A stretch of DNA of 64,000 nucleotides from Bacteroidota bacterium (GCA_018267285.1 JAFDYU010000012.1:1-64000); one strand, 5' to 3'. Shown: positions 41,859-51,375, counted from the stretch's first letter. The notes: generated by a model not told the origin, from the letters alone. Program-made: numbers and translations.

Positions 41859-44800
41859 GTGCAACCTTCTCTACACATCTATCGCTCTTCGGCCGGATCC
41901 GGCAAAACACGAACCATCGCTAAAGAATATTTAAAACTTGCTTTAGGTGTTCGATCGGATTATTTCAAGCACATTCTGGCCGTAACGTTCACCAATAAAA
42001 GTACGCAAGAGATGAAAGACCGCATCATGCATTATCTTGATGTGTTTTCTCGGGGTGAACAAAACGATCTCTCGGCAGAGCTGAGCAAAGAACTAAAACT
42101 TGACCCGCAAACTTTTCAAAATCAGGCACGTGAGGTGCAGGCTGCTATCCTGCACGGTTACCACCAATTCTCGATCAGCACCATCGATGCCTTTTTTCAA
42201 AAAGTAATCCGCTCGTTTACACGCGAAGCGGGCATCCTTGGAGACTATCGGTTAGAAGTTGAGACGGATGAAGTGATGGAAGAAGTGGTCACCAACTTGA
42301 TAGCCGATCTCGGGCCACGTAAACAACTTACCGACTGGGTGGTTGAACTTGCTTTGCAGAATCTTGAAAACGATCGTTCTTGGGATATGCGCCAAAGCCT
42401 TACCGCTTTTTCAAAAGAAATTTTAAGAGAAGAATTTAAGGAAGTTGAAGAATCAATCATCGAAAAAACAGAATCAGAAAAATTCTTTCCAAATACACTG
42501 GAGACCTTGCGAGCAAAAAAATATGAATTTGTAAAATTCGTTCAAAAAAGAGCTAAAGAAATAGTAGCTCATTTTCGGCAGATGAACTTAACCGTTGATG
42601 ATTTTAAAAACAAAAGCAGAGGGAGCATTTACACCATTCTTGCAAAAATGGCCGATATCAATTCTGTAAAAGGATATGTTGATCTTAATTGGGAGAAATT
42701 GGACAGTGAGTTTCAATTTGCTAAAAATTGGATTCCTCAAACTCATTTACGATTTAACGAAATTTCAAAAATAGTAGAACAAAAATGGATTCCTGTTCTT
42801 CTCCAGATACTTGAATTCAAAGACAAGAATTTTAAAACAGCCCTGACGGCCGAAGTTGCATTGAACAATTTTTATTCTTTTGGGTTACTCACCGATATTT
42901 CAAAAAAACTGGCTGAATATAAGCATGAGAATAACCTGATGCTTCTGGCTGATGCACCTCAGTTTCTCAACGGCATAATCCGCGATAGCGATACTCCGTT
43001 TATCTACGAAAAGGCAGGATCGTTCTACAAAAATTTTCTTATCGATGAATTTCAAGATACCTCCGGGTTGCAATGGAAAAATTTCATGCCGTTACTTATC
43101 AACAGCCTGGACAGCAAAAACCACAACCTAATTGTTGGAGATGCCAAGCAGGCAATTTATCGTTGGCGTGGCGGAGACCAGCGCATTCTTCAACAGGCAT
43201 CAAGGATTACCGATAAAAGTAATGTAGACGAGCGCTCGCTTACCCATAACTACAGAAGCGCAAAAGAAATTGTAATGTTTAACAATGCACTTTTTAAAGA
43301 AAGTGCTAAGATAATTGCTTCAGAATCCGGTATAGATATGCTGGAAGAATACAAAGAAGCAGCACAGGAACACAAAAAAAACACGGTGGGTTTTGTGCAA
43401 GTTCAGTTTTTCCCGGACGTTGATGAAAATAAATGGAATGAATATGCGCTTGACGCTGCCGTGAAACAAGTGGAAGCACTGCAACAAAAAGGTGTTAAGC
43501 CGCAAGAAATTGCTTTTTTAGTTCGAAAAAACGATGAAGGCGAAAAAATTATCTCTCGATTTATCGAACATAAAAATACGGCTAAAGCAAAACCGGAATG
43601 TATTTACGATGTGGTATCGGGCGAATCGCTCCGCGTAGACAGTGCCGCTTCAGTAAATTTGCTTGTGTCTGTGCTTAGTTATCTGCTCAACCCCACCGAT
43701 GACATTGCCCGCGCACAACTCGCGTATGAATACGCACGGCAAAACGTTGGAGCAACTAATCTTCACGTTGTCTTTTCCGAATCAAGCATAGCCACCATAG
43801 AAAACAATTTACCAGCAGATTTCTCTACCCGAAAAATCTTTTTCAAAAAACTTCCTTTGTTTGAACTTACCGAGACGGTGATAAATATTTTTAATCTCAA
43901 GTCAAATAAAGGCGAAATCCCCTACCTTCTCTCCTTTCAGGATTTAGTGATAGATTTTGTTAATCGTGAGCGTAATGACTTGGGTGCTTTCCTCACCTGG
44001 TGGAGTGAATACAAACATAAAAAATACATTGTAGCACCGGCCAGTGCCGAGGCAATGCAGGTATTTACTCTTCACAAAGCCAAGGGGCTGCAGTTCAACT
44101 ATGTGATAATACCTTTTTGCTCGTGGACATTAGATCACGATACATTTAAGGCCCCACAGTTGTGGGTGAGTTCTGAAGAAACTATTTTTAAAAACATAGG
44201 CTACCTTCCGGTACGTTACTCTCCCACTTTAAAGGAAACTTTTTTTAATGAAGAATACGAGGCAGAGCACAGTCGCACGTATCTTGATAATTTAAATCTA
44301 TTGTACGTTGGCCTTACCCGGGCAGAAGCCGGCTTAACTGTTTATGCACCCTATGTAAATGTTCGTAATTTCAAAAATACGATTGCCCGAATTCTTCTTG
44401 AGTCGATAGAAAAATCACCTGAGCTTTCTACCCGGTGGAACAATACATCTAAAACTTGGTTTTCGGGTGAGGTACAAAGAGATCAAAACACAAAGCTTGA
44501 GCTTGAAACATTAACACTTGAAACCTACAACACAGATTCCTGGCGAAAGAAATTGATCGTAAAACATTCATCGCATAGGCCGGAAGTGATAGAGACTGAA
44601 ACACAAAAGAAAATCAACTTGGGTATCCGACTTCACAAAGCGTTGGCCCGTATCAACACCCAAAAAGATATTGACTGGGTTACTGACCAAATGTTGTCGG
44701 ATGGTGATTTAAAGGTTGAGGAAAAAAAAGATTTCGTAGATCAACTCTCGAAACTATTATCCAATTCAGTGGTTGCCGATTGGTTCACGGATCAATGGAA

Positions 44801-45080
44801 AATAAAAACAGAAGTGCATACTTTGTTGCCGGGCGGAGATGGATTTAGAATTGACCGTTTGTTGTTAAGAGGCAATCAGGCAGTAATCATCGATTTTAAA
44901 ACCGGAAGTCAACGCAAAGACGATCACCAACAAGTGAGCGAATATTGCAAAACGCTTTCTCAAATGGGATATAACACCGAAGGTTATTTGCTTTATCTTA
45001 CCGATGCCGAGGTAGTTAACGTTATCCCTCCCAAGGCTTCGAAGAAAAAAAATAAAAATCAATTAGGCTTAGATTTCTAA
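41859..45080 (+). CDS. AddA/RecB-like helicase-nuclease
   Basis: A 1073-residue protein starting at GTG 41859. The helicase motifs run from YRSSAGSGKTRT (Walker A, about residues 8-19) through AVTFTNKSTQEMKDR, LIDEFQDTSGLQW (Walker B), VGDAKQAIYRWRGGDQ, HNYRSAKEIV, TLHKAKGLQFNYVIIPF and LLYVGLTRAEAG. A PD-(D/E)XK nuclease domain ends the protein (FRIDRLLLRGNQAVIIDFKTG, about residues 992-1013). This is the architecture of AddA or RecB, which resects double-strand breaks. The expected AddB or RecC partner is not next to it. It lies 20 bp after menE and abuts the cysteine-cluster gene. Confidence 0.9.
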   Translation: MQPSLHIYRSSAGSGKTRTIAKEYLKLALGVRSDYFKHILAVTFTNKSTQEMKDRIMHYLDVFSRGEQNDLSAELSKELKLDPQTFQNQAREVQAAILHGYHQFSISTIDAFFQKVIRSFTREAGILGDYRLEVETDEVMEEVVTNLIADLGPRKQLTDWVVELALQNLENDRSWDMRQSLTAFSKEILREEFKEVEESIIEKTESEKFFPNTLETLRAKKYEFVKFVQKRAKEIVAHFRQMNLTVDDFKNKSRGSIYTILAKMADINSVKGYVDLNWEKLDSEFQFAKNWIPQTHLRFNEISKIVEQKWIPVLLQILEFKDKNFKTALTAEVALNNFYSFGLLTDISKKLAEYKHENNLMLLADAPQFLNGIIRDSDTPFIYEKAGSFYKNFLIDEFQDTSGLQWKNFMPLLINSLDSKNHNLIVGDAKQAIYRWRGGDQRILQQASRITDKSNVDERSLTHNYRSAKEIVMFNNALFKESAKIIASESGIDMLEEYKEAAQEHKKNTVGFVQVQFFPDVDENKWNEYALDAAVKQVEALQQKGVKPQEIAFLVRKNDEGEKIISRFIEHKNTAKAKPECIYDVVSGESLRVDSAASVNLLVSVLSYLLNPTDDIARAQLAYEYARQNVGATNLHVVFSESSIATIENNLPADFSTRKIFFKKLPLFELTETVINIFNLKSNKGEIPYLLSFQDLVIDFVNRERNDLGAFLTWWSEYKHKKYIVAPASAEAMQVFTLHKAKGLQFNYVIIPFCSWTLDHDTFKAPQLWVSSEETIFKNIGYLPVRYSPTLKETFFNEEYEAEHSRTYLDNLNLLYVGLTRAEAGLTVYAPYVNVRNFKNTIARILLESIEKSPELSTRWNNTSKTWFSGEVQRDQNTKLELETLTLETYNTDSWRKKLIVKHSSHRPEVIETETQKKINLGIRLHKALARINTQKDIDWVTDQMLSDGDLKVEEKKDFVDQLSKLLSNSVVADWFTDQWKIKTEVHTLLPGGDGFRIDRLLLRGNQAVIIDFKTGSQRKDDHQQVSEYCKTLSQMGYNTEGYLLYLTDAEVVNVIPPKASKKKNKNQLGLDF

Positions 45081-45653
45081 ATGAACCTTCTCGGACAAAA
45101 AGTTGACTCGGTAAAAGCAGTTTTTAATAAACTGGATGAGGAAATTGCTAAGCTACAAAATTGGTCATCGTTGCATTGCGAATATGGCTGTGGCAAATGT
45201 TGTTTCAAACCCGACATAGAGGCTACAGTGCTTGAATTTCTTCCTTTTGCGCTTAGTGTTTTTAACGCTCAGAAAGCCGAAGAATGGCTGGATAAATTAT
45301 CAAAAGAAGATTCAACTATTTGCATGATCCTTCATCCCAGCCAGACCGGTGCAGGGCTGTGTTCCGACTACACCCATCGTGGGTTGATTTGCAGGCTGTT
45401 TGGCTTTTCGGCACGAACCAACAAATACGGGAAGAAAGAGCTTATCACTTGCCCAATTATTAAATCAAATCAAGCTGAAAAATTTTTAGAAGCCGAAAAT
45501 AAAATAAATGCAGGGTCGGATGTGCCCGTGATGAATGAGTTCTATATGCAGTTAGCTTCTATCGATTTTGAGTTGGCCCGCGAGTTTTACCCGATCAACG
45601 TTGCGCTTCGCAAAGCTATCGAAACCGTTTTGCATTATTATGCTTATCGGTAA
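45081..45653 (+). CDS. YkgJ-like cysteine-cluster protein
   Basis: A 190-residue protein with C33, C37, C40 and C41 in CEYGCGKCCFKPD and further cysteines at GLCSDY, GLICRLFG and ITCPI, the pattern of the YkgJ/zinc-or-iron-chelating cluster (CxxCxxCC) family. The function in the family is not established; metal binding is likely. It begins directly after the stop of the helicase-nuclease gene and may be co-transcribed with it. It overlaps the small gene on the other strand by 10 bases. Confidence 0.88.
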   Translation: MNLLGQKVDSVKAVFNKLDEEIAKLQNWSSLHCEYGCGKCCFKPDIEATVLEFLPFALSVFNAQKAEEWLDKLSKEDSTICMILHPSQTGAGLCSDYTHRGLICRLFGFSARTNKYGKKELITCPIIKSNQAEKFLEAENKINAGSDVPVMNEFYMQLASIDFELAREFYPINVALRKAIETVLHYYAYR

Positions 45654-45853
45654 ATACTAAGAAAAATACTGGAAGAGAATTTTTTAACGGCTTTCTGCAA
45701 AATAGCGGCCGGTCTGATTTTTTTTTCCGGCACAATTTTTACCGATTTGATCGGGGTGTTTTCGCTGTTAAAATAAATAAAACTAAAAATAATCACACCG
45801 GCCACCAGTACGCCCAGTGCAATGATTAAATCTTTATGTGATAGTTTTTTCAT
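45644..45853 (-). CDS. Small single-helix membrane protein
   Basis: A 69-residue protein with one transmembrane helix near the N-terminus (IIALGVLVAGVIIFSFIYF) and a basic C-terminal part (KKIRPAAILQKAVKKF). The positive N-terminal stretch MKKLSHK suggests an inward N-terminus. No family is recognised. It is convergent with, and overlaps, the YkgJ-like gene. The frame and helix are clear, but expression is unproven. Confidence 0.6.
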   Translation of the reverse strand: MKKLSHKDLIIALGVLVAGVIIFSFIYFNSENTPIKSVKIVPEKKIRPAAILQKAVKKFSSSIFLSIYR

Positions 45854-46055
45854 TTTTCAGCATCCAAATGTACCAACCGTGTGCCAACCTTGAAATCGAC
45901 CAAACAGGGGTAATTTTAAAGGTGATCTTTATTTATTGTTCAATAACGAACAGCGAAAGCAGTTAAAATCGTACAGAGAATACTTAATAAATTGTTAAAG
46001 GTTACTCTCTTTTTTAACCGGAGTTTTGTCGGTTTTTTATATCTACCTTTGTGAT

Positions 46056-46652
46056 ATGAATAAAACGTTGAGATTGTTGCCACTGGCATTGCTATTCATT
46101 TTTTCTAAAGTAAGTGCACAGGCCGAAGATCATTTAAAGAGCGGAGCTGTTAAATGGTACACGTTTGAAGAAGCCGTGGAAAAATCAAAAACAGAAAAAC
46201 GTAAAATATTCATAGATGTTTACACCGATTGGTGCGGATGGTGCAAAGTGATGGACAAGCAAACATTTCCCGACCCGGAAATTGCCAAGCTCCTTAATGA
46301 AAAATTTTATCCGGTAAAATTTGATGCCGAGCAATCGGCAGACATAGTTTTTAGAGGCACAACATTCAAATTCATCCCTTCCGGAAATAAAGGGGTACAT
46401 CAGTTGGCTGCTGCCCTGCTCCAAAACCGACTGAGTTATCCCAACTCGGTTTTTCTGGATGAAGAATTCCGTATCATCCCAATCTATCAGGGGTTAACTT
46501 CTGTTCCGGGTTATCACAAACCGGAAGAGTTTCATACGTTCATCAGTTTTATCAGTGGAAACTTTTATACTAAAATGAATCTCAACGAATACCAAAAGCA
46601 GTACATATCTCCGTACGCAAGCGCAGGGCAGGTTAGTCCATCAACTCACTGA
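46056..46652 (+). CDS. Periplasmic thioredoxin-like protein
   Basis: A 198-residue protein from the ATG at 46056, with a signal peptide (MNKTLRLLPLALLFIFSKVSAQA). The thioredoxin fold has WCGWCK as its active-site motif (DVYTDWCGWCKVMDKQTF), as in the DUF255/thioredoxin_7 group, which reduces or isomerises disulfides in the periplasm. A YPNSVFLDEEFRI stretch with the cis-proline region follows. It stands alone between two genes on the other strand. An in-frame ATG at 46026 would add ten residues without improving the signal peptide. Confidence 0.9.
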   Translation: MNKTLRLLPLALLFIFSKVSAQAEDHLKSGAVKWYTFEEAVEKSKTEKRKIFIDVYTDWCGWCKVMDKQTFPDPEIAKLLNEKFYPVKFDAEQSADIVFRGTTFKFIPSGNKGVHQLAAALLQNRLSYPNSVFLDEEFRIIPIYQGLTSVPGYHKPEEFHTFISFISGNFYTKMNLNEYQKQYISPYASAGQVSPSTH

Positions 46653-46662
46653 TTTTCAGGAA

Positions 46663-46693
46663 TAAAAAAAGGTTTGAGCAACAACTCAAACCT
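46663..46693 (-). terminator. Intrinsic terminator for the small gene at 46717
   Basis: AGGTTTGAG (46670-46678) and CTCAAACCT (46685-46693) pair perfectly around a 6-base loop. On the minus strand this is followed by TTTTTTTATT (46670-46661), so it terminates the short gene upstream. On the plus strand there is no T-run. Confidence 0.85.
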
Positions 46694-46716
46694 CATCGTA
46701 TGTTTGCAACAAGTAT

Positions 46717-46863
46717 TTAAAACGGGCGATTACCTTTTTCTTTCTCCTCGGTACGGGTTTTGTCAACAACAGCCAACCCTCCTACAAAACCTATGAGAAT
46801 AGCAACAATAACAAAGAAAAGGTTTGCACCATCGCCAATGATTTGATTGAAGAAAAAGTCCAT
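46717..46863 (-). CDS. Predicted 48-residue single-helix membrane protein
   Basis: A short frame from the ATG at 46863 to a TAA at 46717-46719, with its own promoter match and terminator, so it looks like a real independent gene. The peptide has a hydrophobic helix (about residues 14-33, NLFFVIVAILIGFVGGLAVV) and a charged C-terminal tail (DKTRTEEKEKGNRPF). An in-frame ATG at 46869 would add MF. No family is recognised; small regulators or assembly factors of membrane complexes have this form. Confidence 0.7.
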   Translation of the reverse strand: MDFFFNQIIGDGANLFFVIVAILIGFVGGLAVVDKTRTEEKEKGNRPF

Positions 46864-46880
46864 AAACATTGAATTTAGGT

Positions 46881-46911
46881 CAAATATAAAGGCTTCTACA
46901 CAATAGACAAA
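46881..46911 (-). promoter_or_regulatory. Candidate promoter of the 48-residue protein gene
   Basis: On the minus strand TTTG (46911-46908), a 19-base spacer, then TATATTTG (46888-46881), an exact match to both Bacteroidota promoter elements at the usual spacing. The start codon lies about 18 bases downstream. Confidence 0.7.
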
Positions 46912-46927
46912 GGAAAATTTTCAATTT

Positions 46928-47467
46928 TCAGATGCCCAATTCTGCTCGGTTCTTTTTCAATATTTCTATGATAAAGGAAATATGATCTTGAAGATCGACC
47001 CCAAAAAGCTCCGCGCCATAATAAACCTCGTGTCTGTCTACTTTAGCAGCAAATCCCTTGTCTTTCAGTTTCTTGACTACCGATTTTACCTCTAACGAAG
47101 CAATGCCCTCAGGTCTTACCTGGCAACATGCCACAATAAAACCCGTGATTTCATCGCAGGCTAACAGTGCTTTATCGAGCAATGAATTATAGGCAACATT
47201 CCATTTCGTATAATGAGCCGAAACAGCGTGGGCAATTTCTACCTCTCCAATGTTGTTCAATTTTTCTACAATGACTTTCGGGTGCTGCTCCGGAAAAGCT
47301 TCGTAGTCGGCATCGTGAAGTAATCCGGCAATAGCCCAACGCTCGGCATCTTCGCCAAATTTTAACGCGTAGGCTTCCATAACGAGCTCGACCGTGCGCA
47401 TGTGCCGCAGCAGGCTTTCGCTCTGGGTCATTGACTTTAAAAGCGTACGAGCTTCTTGCCTATCCAT
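46928..47467 (-). CDS. HD-domain phosphohydrolase
   Basis: A 179-residue metal-dependent phosphohydrolase of the HDIG type. GLLHDADYEAFPEQHPKV carries the HD pair, with histidines in the first helix (LLRHMRTVELVMEAY) and AHAVSAHY completing the metal site, and LLACDEITGFI giving the final D. The substrate (a nucleotide or other phosphate) cannot be told. It is the last gene of a minus-strand run; its ATG overlaps the stop of metZ by one base (TAATG). Confidence 0.88.
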   Translation of the reverse strand: MDRQEARTLLKSMTQSESLLRHMRTVELVMEAYALKFGEDAERWAIAGLLHDADYEAFPEQHPKVIVEKLNNIGEVEIAHAVSAHYTKWNVAYNSLLDKALLACDEITGFIVACCQVRPEGIASLEVKSVVKKLKDKGFAAKVDRHEVYYGAELFGVDLQDHISFIIEILKKNRAELGI

Positions 47468-48651
47468 TAATTTTTTGAAGAAATTATTGCTTGCTGGATG
47501 TCGTTCAAAATATCTTCAATGTTTTCGAGGCCAACCGAAACCCGAATCAACCCCGGGGTAATGCCCACCGCAGCGCGTTCGGCATCGGTTAGTTTTGAAT
47601 GGGTTGTCGATGCCGGATGAGTAGCAATACTTCGCGTATCGCCCAGGTTTGCTGAGTGAGAAATCATTTTCAAAGCATTTAAAAATTTCCTTCCCCTATC
47701 AACCCCTCCCTTTATTTCAAATGTTACCATACCTCCTCCCAACCGCATCTGCTTTTTGGCAAGTTGAAATTTGGGGTGCGATTCGAGGAACGGGTACTTC
47801 ACATATTCAACCTCATTATTCTTTTCAAGCCATTGAGCAATTTTTAAAGCACTGGCACAATGTTGTTCCATACGCACCGCAAGTGTTTCAAGGCTTTTGG
47901 AAAGAATCCAAGCGTTAAAAGGCGACATGGACGGGCCTGAATGCCTCGCAAAAAAACGAACTTCTTTGATCAATTCTTTTTTCCCTAACACCGCTCCCCC
48001 CATCACACGCCCTTGCCCATCGATAAATTTTGTTGCCGAATGGGTGACTAGGTGCGCACCCCATTTGGCCGGGTTTTGTAAATAAGGCGTGGCAAAGCAA
48101 TTATCTACATTTAATATCAACCGGTGTTTATCGGCTAGTTTTCCGAGCCACTCCAGGTCGATCAGGTCAAGCGCAGGGTTTGACGGTGTTTCTACAAAAA
48201 TCATTTTGGTGTTGGGCTGAATCTTGCTTTCCCACGATTCCGTATCGTTGAGGTCGGCATAGGTGTGTGTGATGCCCCACCTTGGAAAAATTGTGTTTAG
48301 AATTTGGTGCGTAGAGCCGAAAATAGAACGCGAGGCAAGAACGTGATCACCTGATTTTAAAAAGGAAGCCATGCTGATGAACATAGCCGACATGCCCGAG
48401 GCCGTTACAAAGCCATCTTCGGTTCCTTCGAGTAAACAAAGTTTTTCAATGAGTTCGGTAGTGTTGGGGTTCGAAAATCGGGTGTAGATATTTCCTGGAA
48501 TCTCATCGGCAAAGAGAGCCCGGGCTTGTTCGGCATCATTAAAAACAAAGCTGGAAGTTAAGTAAAGTGGAACGGAATGTTCGCGAAAATCGCTGCGTTC
48601 GCTTTGATGGCGGATGGCATCTGTTTCGAAATTTGTTTTTTTACTGGGCAT
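47467..48651 (-). CDS. metZ: O-succinylhomoserine sulfhydrylase / trans-sulfuration enzyme
   Basis: A 394-residue pyridoxal-phosphate enzyme of the Cys/Met metabolism family. The lysine that binds PLP is in HSATKFIDGQGRVMGG. Other family motifs are YTRFSNPNTTELIEKLCLLEG, FVETPSNPALDLIDL and the late SLGDTRSIATHPASTTHS-like segment (LGDTRSIATHPASTTHSKL). That pattern fits O-succinyl- or O-acetylhomoserine sulfhydrylase, making homocysteine with sulfide. Cystathionine gamma-synthase activity cannot be excluded by sequence. It is co-transcribed with osmC upstream (17 bp) and the HD gene downstream. Confidence 0.9.
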   Translation of the reverse strand: MPSKKTNFETDAIRHQSERSDFREHSVPLYLTSSFVFNDAEQARALFADEIPGNIYTRFSNPNTTELIEKLCLLEGTEDGFVTASGMSAMFISMASFLKSGDHVLASRSIFGSTHQILNTIFPRWGITHTYADLNDTESWESKIQPNTKMIFVETPSNPALDLIDLEWLGKLADKHRLILNVDNCFATPYLQNPAKWGAHLVTHSATKFIDGQGRVMGGAVLGKKELIKEVRFFARHSGPSMSPFNAWILSKSLETLAVRMEQHCASALKIAQWLEKNNEVEYVKYPFLESHPKFQLAKKQMRLGGGMVTFEIKGGVDRGRKFLNALKMISHSANLGDTRSIATHPASTTHSKLTDAERAAVGITPGLIRVSVGLENIEDILNDIQQAIISSKN

Positions 48652-48668
48652 GTGTGAATGGATATGAT

Positions 48669-49088
48669 TTAGTCTATGATTTCAAAACTGTAAGTCACTT
48701 TGGCTGTTTTTTCCAGCGTTTTGGCAACGGAACAATATTTTTCCATGGAAAGGCTAACCGCCTTATTCACTTTGTCTTTATCGAGATTGCCAAACAACTT
48801 GAAGTGTGCATGTACTTCGGTATAAAGTGATGGTGTGGCATTTTTTTCGCGTTCGCCCGTAACTGTTATTTTAATATCTCTCAGGTTTTCGCGTTGCTTT
48901 CTTAAAATGCTGATCACGTCTATAGCACTGCAGCCACCCATAGCAGCAAGCAATGTTTGCATGGGGCGCATACCCCGGTTATGCCCACCATCTTGAGGCG
49001 ATCCATCCAATAAAATTTTATTACCGGTTTCGTTGGTGGCTTCCACCGCAAAGTCGGCATCTATGCGTTCAAGTTCTATGGTTATCAT
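48669..49088 (-). CDS. OsmC/Ohr-family peroxide-related protein
   Basis: A 139-residue protein with the OsmC fold, related to organic hydroperoxide resistance proteins. A cysteine is found in AAMGGCSAIDVISIL and a second in MEKYCSVAKTL, the typical redox pair of the family. The ATG at 49088 is chosen because a longer upstream opening (49124) would overlap the symporter gene further and has no family similarity. It overlaps the symporter by 20 bases and precedes metZ. Confidence 0.88.
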   Translation of the reverse strand: MITIELERIDADFAVEATNETGNKILLDGSPQDGGHNRGMRPMQTLLAAMGGCSAIDVISILRKQRENLRDIKITVTGEREKNATPSLYTEVHAHFKLFGNLDKDKVNKAVSLSMEKYCSVAKTLEKTAKVTYSFEIID

Positions 49089-50469
49089 GAGTGTCGGTTT
49101 TTTTATGAAGCCACAAACTTCCAAAAATCAGGGCAACAAAACTAACTGCAGTTGCAGGTAATAGACTCGGCCAACTTGTTTCATAAATTTCAAAGACTAT
49201 CCAGGTAAGAATGCCGCAAACCATAGATAACAGAGCCCCGGTGCTATTGGCTTTCTTCCAATATATGCCCATAACCAGTGGGGCAAACAAAGAAACTAAA
49301 CTTAAAATGGACGACTCTGCCACTAAACGATAAATATTTGTCCTCATGCAGGCCATTACTGTGGCAATCGCACTAAAGCCTAAAACACAAAGCCTTGCAA
49401 TGAGCAAAAGTTTTTTATCGCTTAGTTCTTTATTAACCATCGGTCTGATCAAATTTTCAGAAAATATAACCGAGGGGGCTAATAAAGCCGAGCTGGTTGT
49501 GCTCATAATAGCCGAAAGCAAGGATCCAAAAAATAAAACCTGAACGGCAATATTGGTATTTGCCAGCACCATTTTAGGCAAGGCCATCTGGGTTTCTCCG
49601 TGCATAAAGTCCGGGTACAAGTATTTTACACAAGAGCTGATGAATATCGGAAGCATGGCAACACACAAGTAAATAGCGGCTCCGATGAAACACGAACGAA
49701 CGGCAATTTTAACCGAACCCGAAGACATTACCCTCTGGAAAATATCTTGCGATGGCAATGATCCGAGTCCAAGCACAGACCACGCACTGATGTAGAGCAT
49801 AATATCTTTAAATTCTGCACGTGGTAAAAATCGGAATGTGCCAGCAGGCATTTTATTAAATACGGTGCTTACACCACCGGCTTTCTGTGCTAAGATTACC
49901 GCCAAGATCACCAGGCCCAAAACAATAACCATACTTTGAAAGAAGTCAGTTATTGAAATTGCCCACATTCCCCCTATGAATGTATAAAACGTAACAACGG
50001 TGGCAGCAACCAACACACCTTGCCATATTTCAATTCCTGCTACGGTATTGAGTATCAGTCCCATTGCAACAAGTTGGGCTGCAATGTAACCTACATAAGG
50101 AGGGGCAAGAAAAAAACTCGCTACCAACTCGGTGCGTTTGCCGTAACGTACTTCAAAGAAATCGCCCAGCGTAAGCAATTTCATCTGGTACAACTTACGG
50201 GCAAAGAACAGCCCGAACAACACCAGGCACAGCGCACCCCCAAAGGGGTCTTCAATAACTGCGTATAGGCCTCCTTTCAAAAACTCGGAGGATGCGCCAA
50301 ACACGGTTTCCGATCCAAACCAAATGGCAAATAATGCGGCAGAGCTAAGTGCCAGCGGCAAGCTTCTGCCGGCCAACATAAAATCGTCTGTGTTCTTAAC
50401 TTTTCTTGATGCCCAATAACCGATGCCAATAGTTAGGCACAGGTATGCGATAATAAAAAAGAGGAGCAA
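49069..50469 (-). CDS. Sodium:solute symporter (SSS family)
   Basis: A 466-residue inner-membrane transporter with about 13 helices. Family motifs are present: the N-terminal YLCLTIGIGYWASRKVKNTDDFMLAGRS, GSETVFGASSEF, the conserved Na+-site helix FTDFFQSMV-type (SITDFFQSMVIVLG), and SALLAPSVIFSEN near helix 8. It uses the sodium gradient to import an organic solute; the substrate cannot be assigned. It starts one base before the DUF5777 gene stop in the same direction and overlaps osmC. Confidence 0.9.
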   Translation of the reverse strand: MLLFFIIAYLCLTIGIGYWASRKVKNTDDFMLAGRSLPLALSSAALFAIWFGSETVFGASSEFLKGGLYAVIEDPFGGALCLVLFGLFFARKLYQMKLLTLGDFFEVRYGKRTELVASFFLAPPYVGYIAAQLVAMGLILNTVAGIEIWQGVLVAATVVTFYTFIGGMWAISITDFFQSMVIVLGLVILAVILAQKAGGVSTVFNKMPAGTFRFLPRAEFKDIMLYISAWSVLGLGSLPSQDIFQRVMSSGSVKIAVRSCFIGAAIYLCVAMLPIFISSCVKYLYPDFMHGETQMALPKMVLANTNIAVQVLFFGSLLSAIMSTTSSALLAPSVIFSENLIRPMVNKELSDKKLLLIARLCVLGFSAIATVMACMRTNIYRLVAESSILSLVSLFAPLVMGIYWKKANSTGALLSMVCGILTWIVFEIYETSWPSLLPATAVSFVALIFGSLWLHKKTDTHDNHRT

Positions 50470-51375
50470 TTATTTTTGACGTTTTACCACCTGAAACGTG
50501 CGGGTAATATTAAAACCAAAGCGAATGTCGCCCTTGCCAATGTTCCCATCCGTTTGCGTAACAATAGTTTGTGGGTTGAGCCCCACACTATTGGTAAAAA
50601 TGATCTGGAACACATGCCCACCGGTTTCCATATCGAAACCCAAACCTGCCGAGTTGTAAAAGGGCGAACCAGCGTGTGGGTTCAACCGATCGCAGTATTC
50701 ACCGATCAGCGAAAAACTGCGTGTGAGTTTATAGCGTGCCCCAAAAGAAACCGCGATATCGTCATTATTTTCGATGGCTTTGTTCACACCATTGCGGTGA
50801 ACAAAAATTGGTGTAACCTGAGCCGAAAATTTCGATGAGAATTTACGGGCTATGGGCACTTCCAACACATAGCCCATGCGATCTATGGCACTTGGGTTGG
50901 GAATATTATTTGCCGTTGCATCGGCAGCATTGGGCCATCCCTGGTAGGTCATCGTGCCAATAGCTGTTATGGTTACCGGAAAACTCTTTTCGCCTGTACT
51001 TTGACGAGCCACTTTATAGCGCAGATATAGATCAACCAGTTTGTTGTTGAAATAAAAATTTCGGCCTAGGCCTACCCCCAGTCGATTACTGATCCCGTAT
51101 TCTAGCCCCAGCCTTACCACCGCTCCGTTATCAAAACCAAAACCATTATAGGCACCTGAGTTTAAAAGGCCAAATCGGTGAGCAAAAATAAACTCAAGCT
51201 CGCCTTTCCCTTTGGTTTCTACGGATTGTCCGTTGATGATTCTCGTGCCTTTAAAGGTTTGCGTTATGTAATTTGTTGCAGGCTTTTGATTTTGCACCAG
51301 TTCTTTCATCAGATCATCCTGAGCATAGATTGCAAACGAAAAAAAAGAAAGAGCAGTTGTAAAAAATCTCATCAT
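50470..51375 (-). CDS. DUF5777-type outer-membrane beta-barrel protein
   Basis: A 301-residue protein with a signal peptide (cut near IYAQD) and a beta-barrel body. The sequence FKGTRIINGQSVETKGKGELEF-to-HRFG (residues about 42-67) and the repeated short strands (GLGRNFYFNNKLVDLYLRYK, RSFSLIGEYCDR, RFGFNITRTFQ) match the DUF5777 family common in Bacteroidota. The function of the family is unknown. Its ATG overlaps the yceI stop by four bases and it abuts the symporter gene, so it belongs to the yceI run. Confidence 0.85.
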   Translation of the reverse strand: MMRFFTTALSFFSFAIYAQDDLMKELVQNQKPATNYITQTFKGTRIINGQSVETKGKGELEFIFAHRFGLLNSGAYNGFGFDNGAVVRLGLEYGISNRLGVGLGRNFYFNNKLVDLYLRYKVARQSTGEKSFPVTITAIGTMTYQGWPNAADATANNIPNPSAIDRMGYVLEVPIARKFSSKFSAQVTPIFVHRNGVNKAIENNDDIAVSFGARYKLTRSFSLIGEYCDRLNPHAGSPFYNSAGLGFDMETGGHVFQIIFTNSVGLNPQTIVTQTDGNIGKGDIRFGFNITRTFQVVKRQK

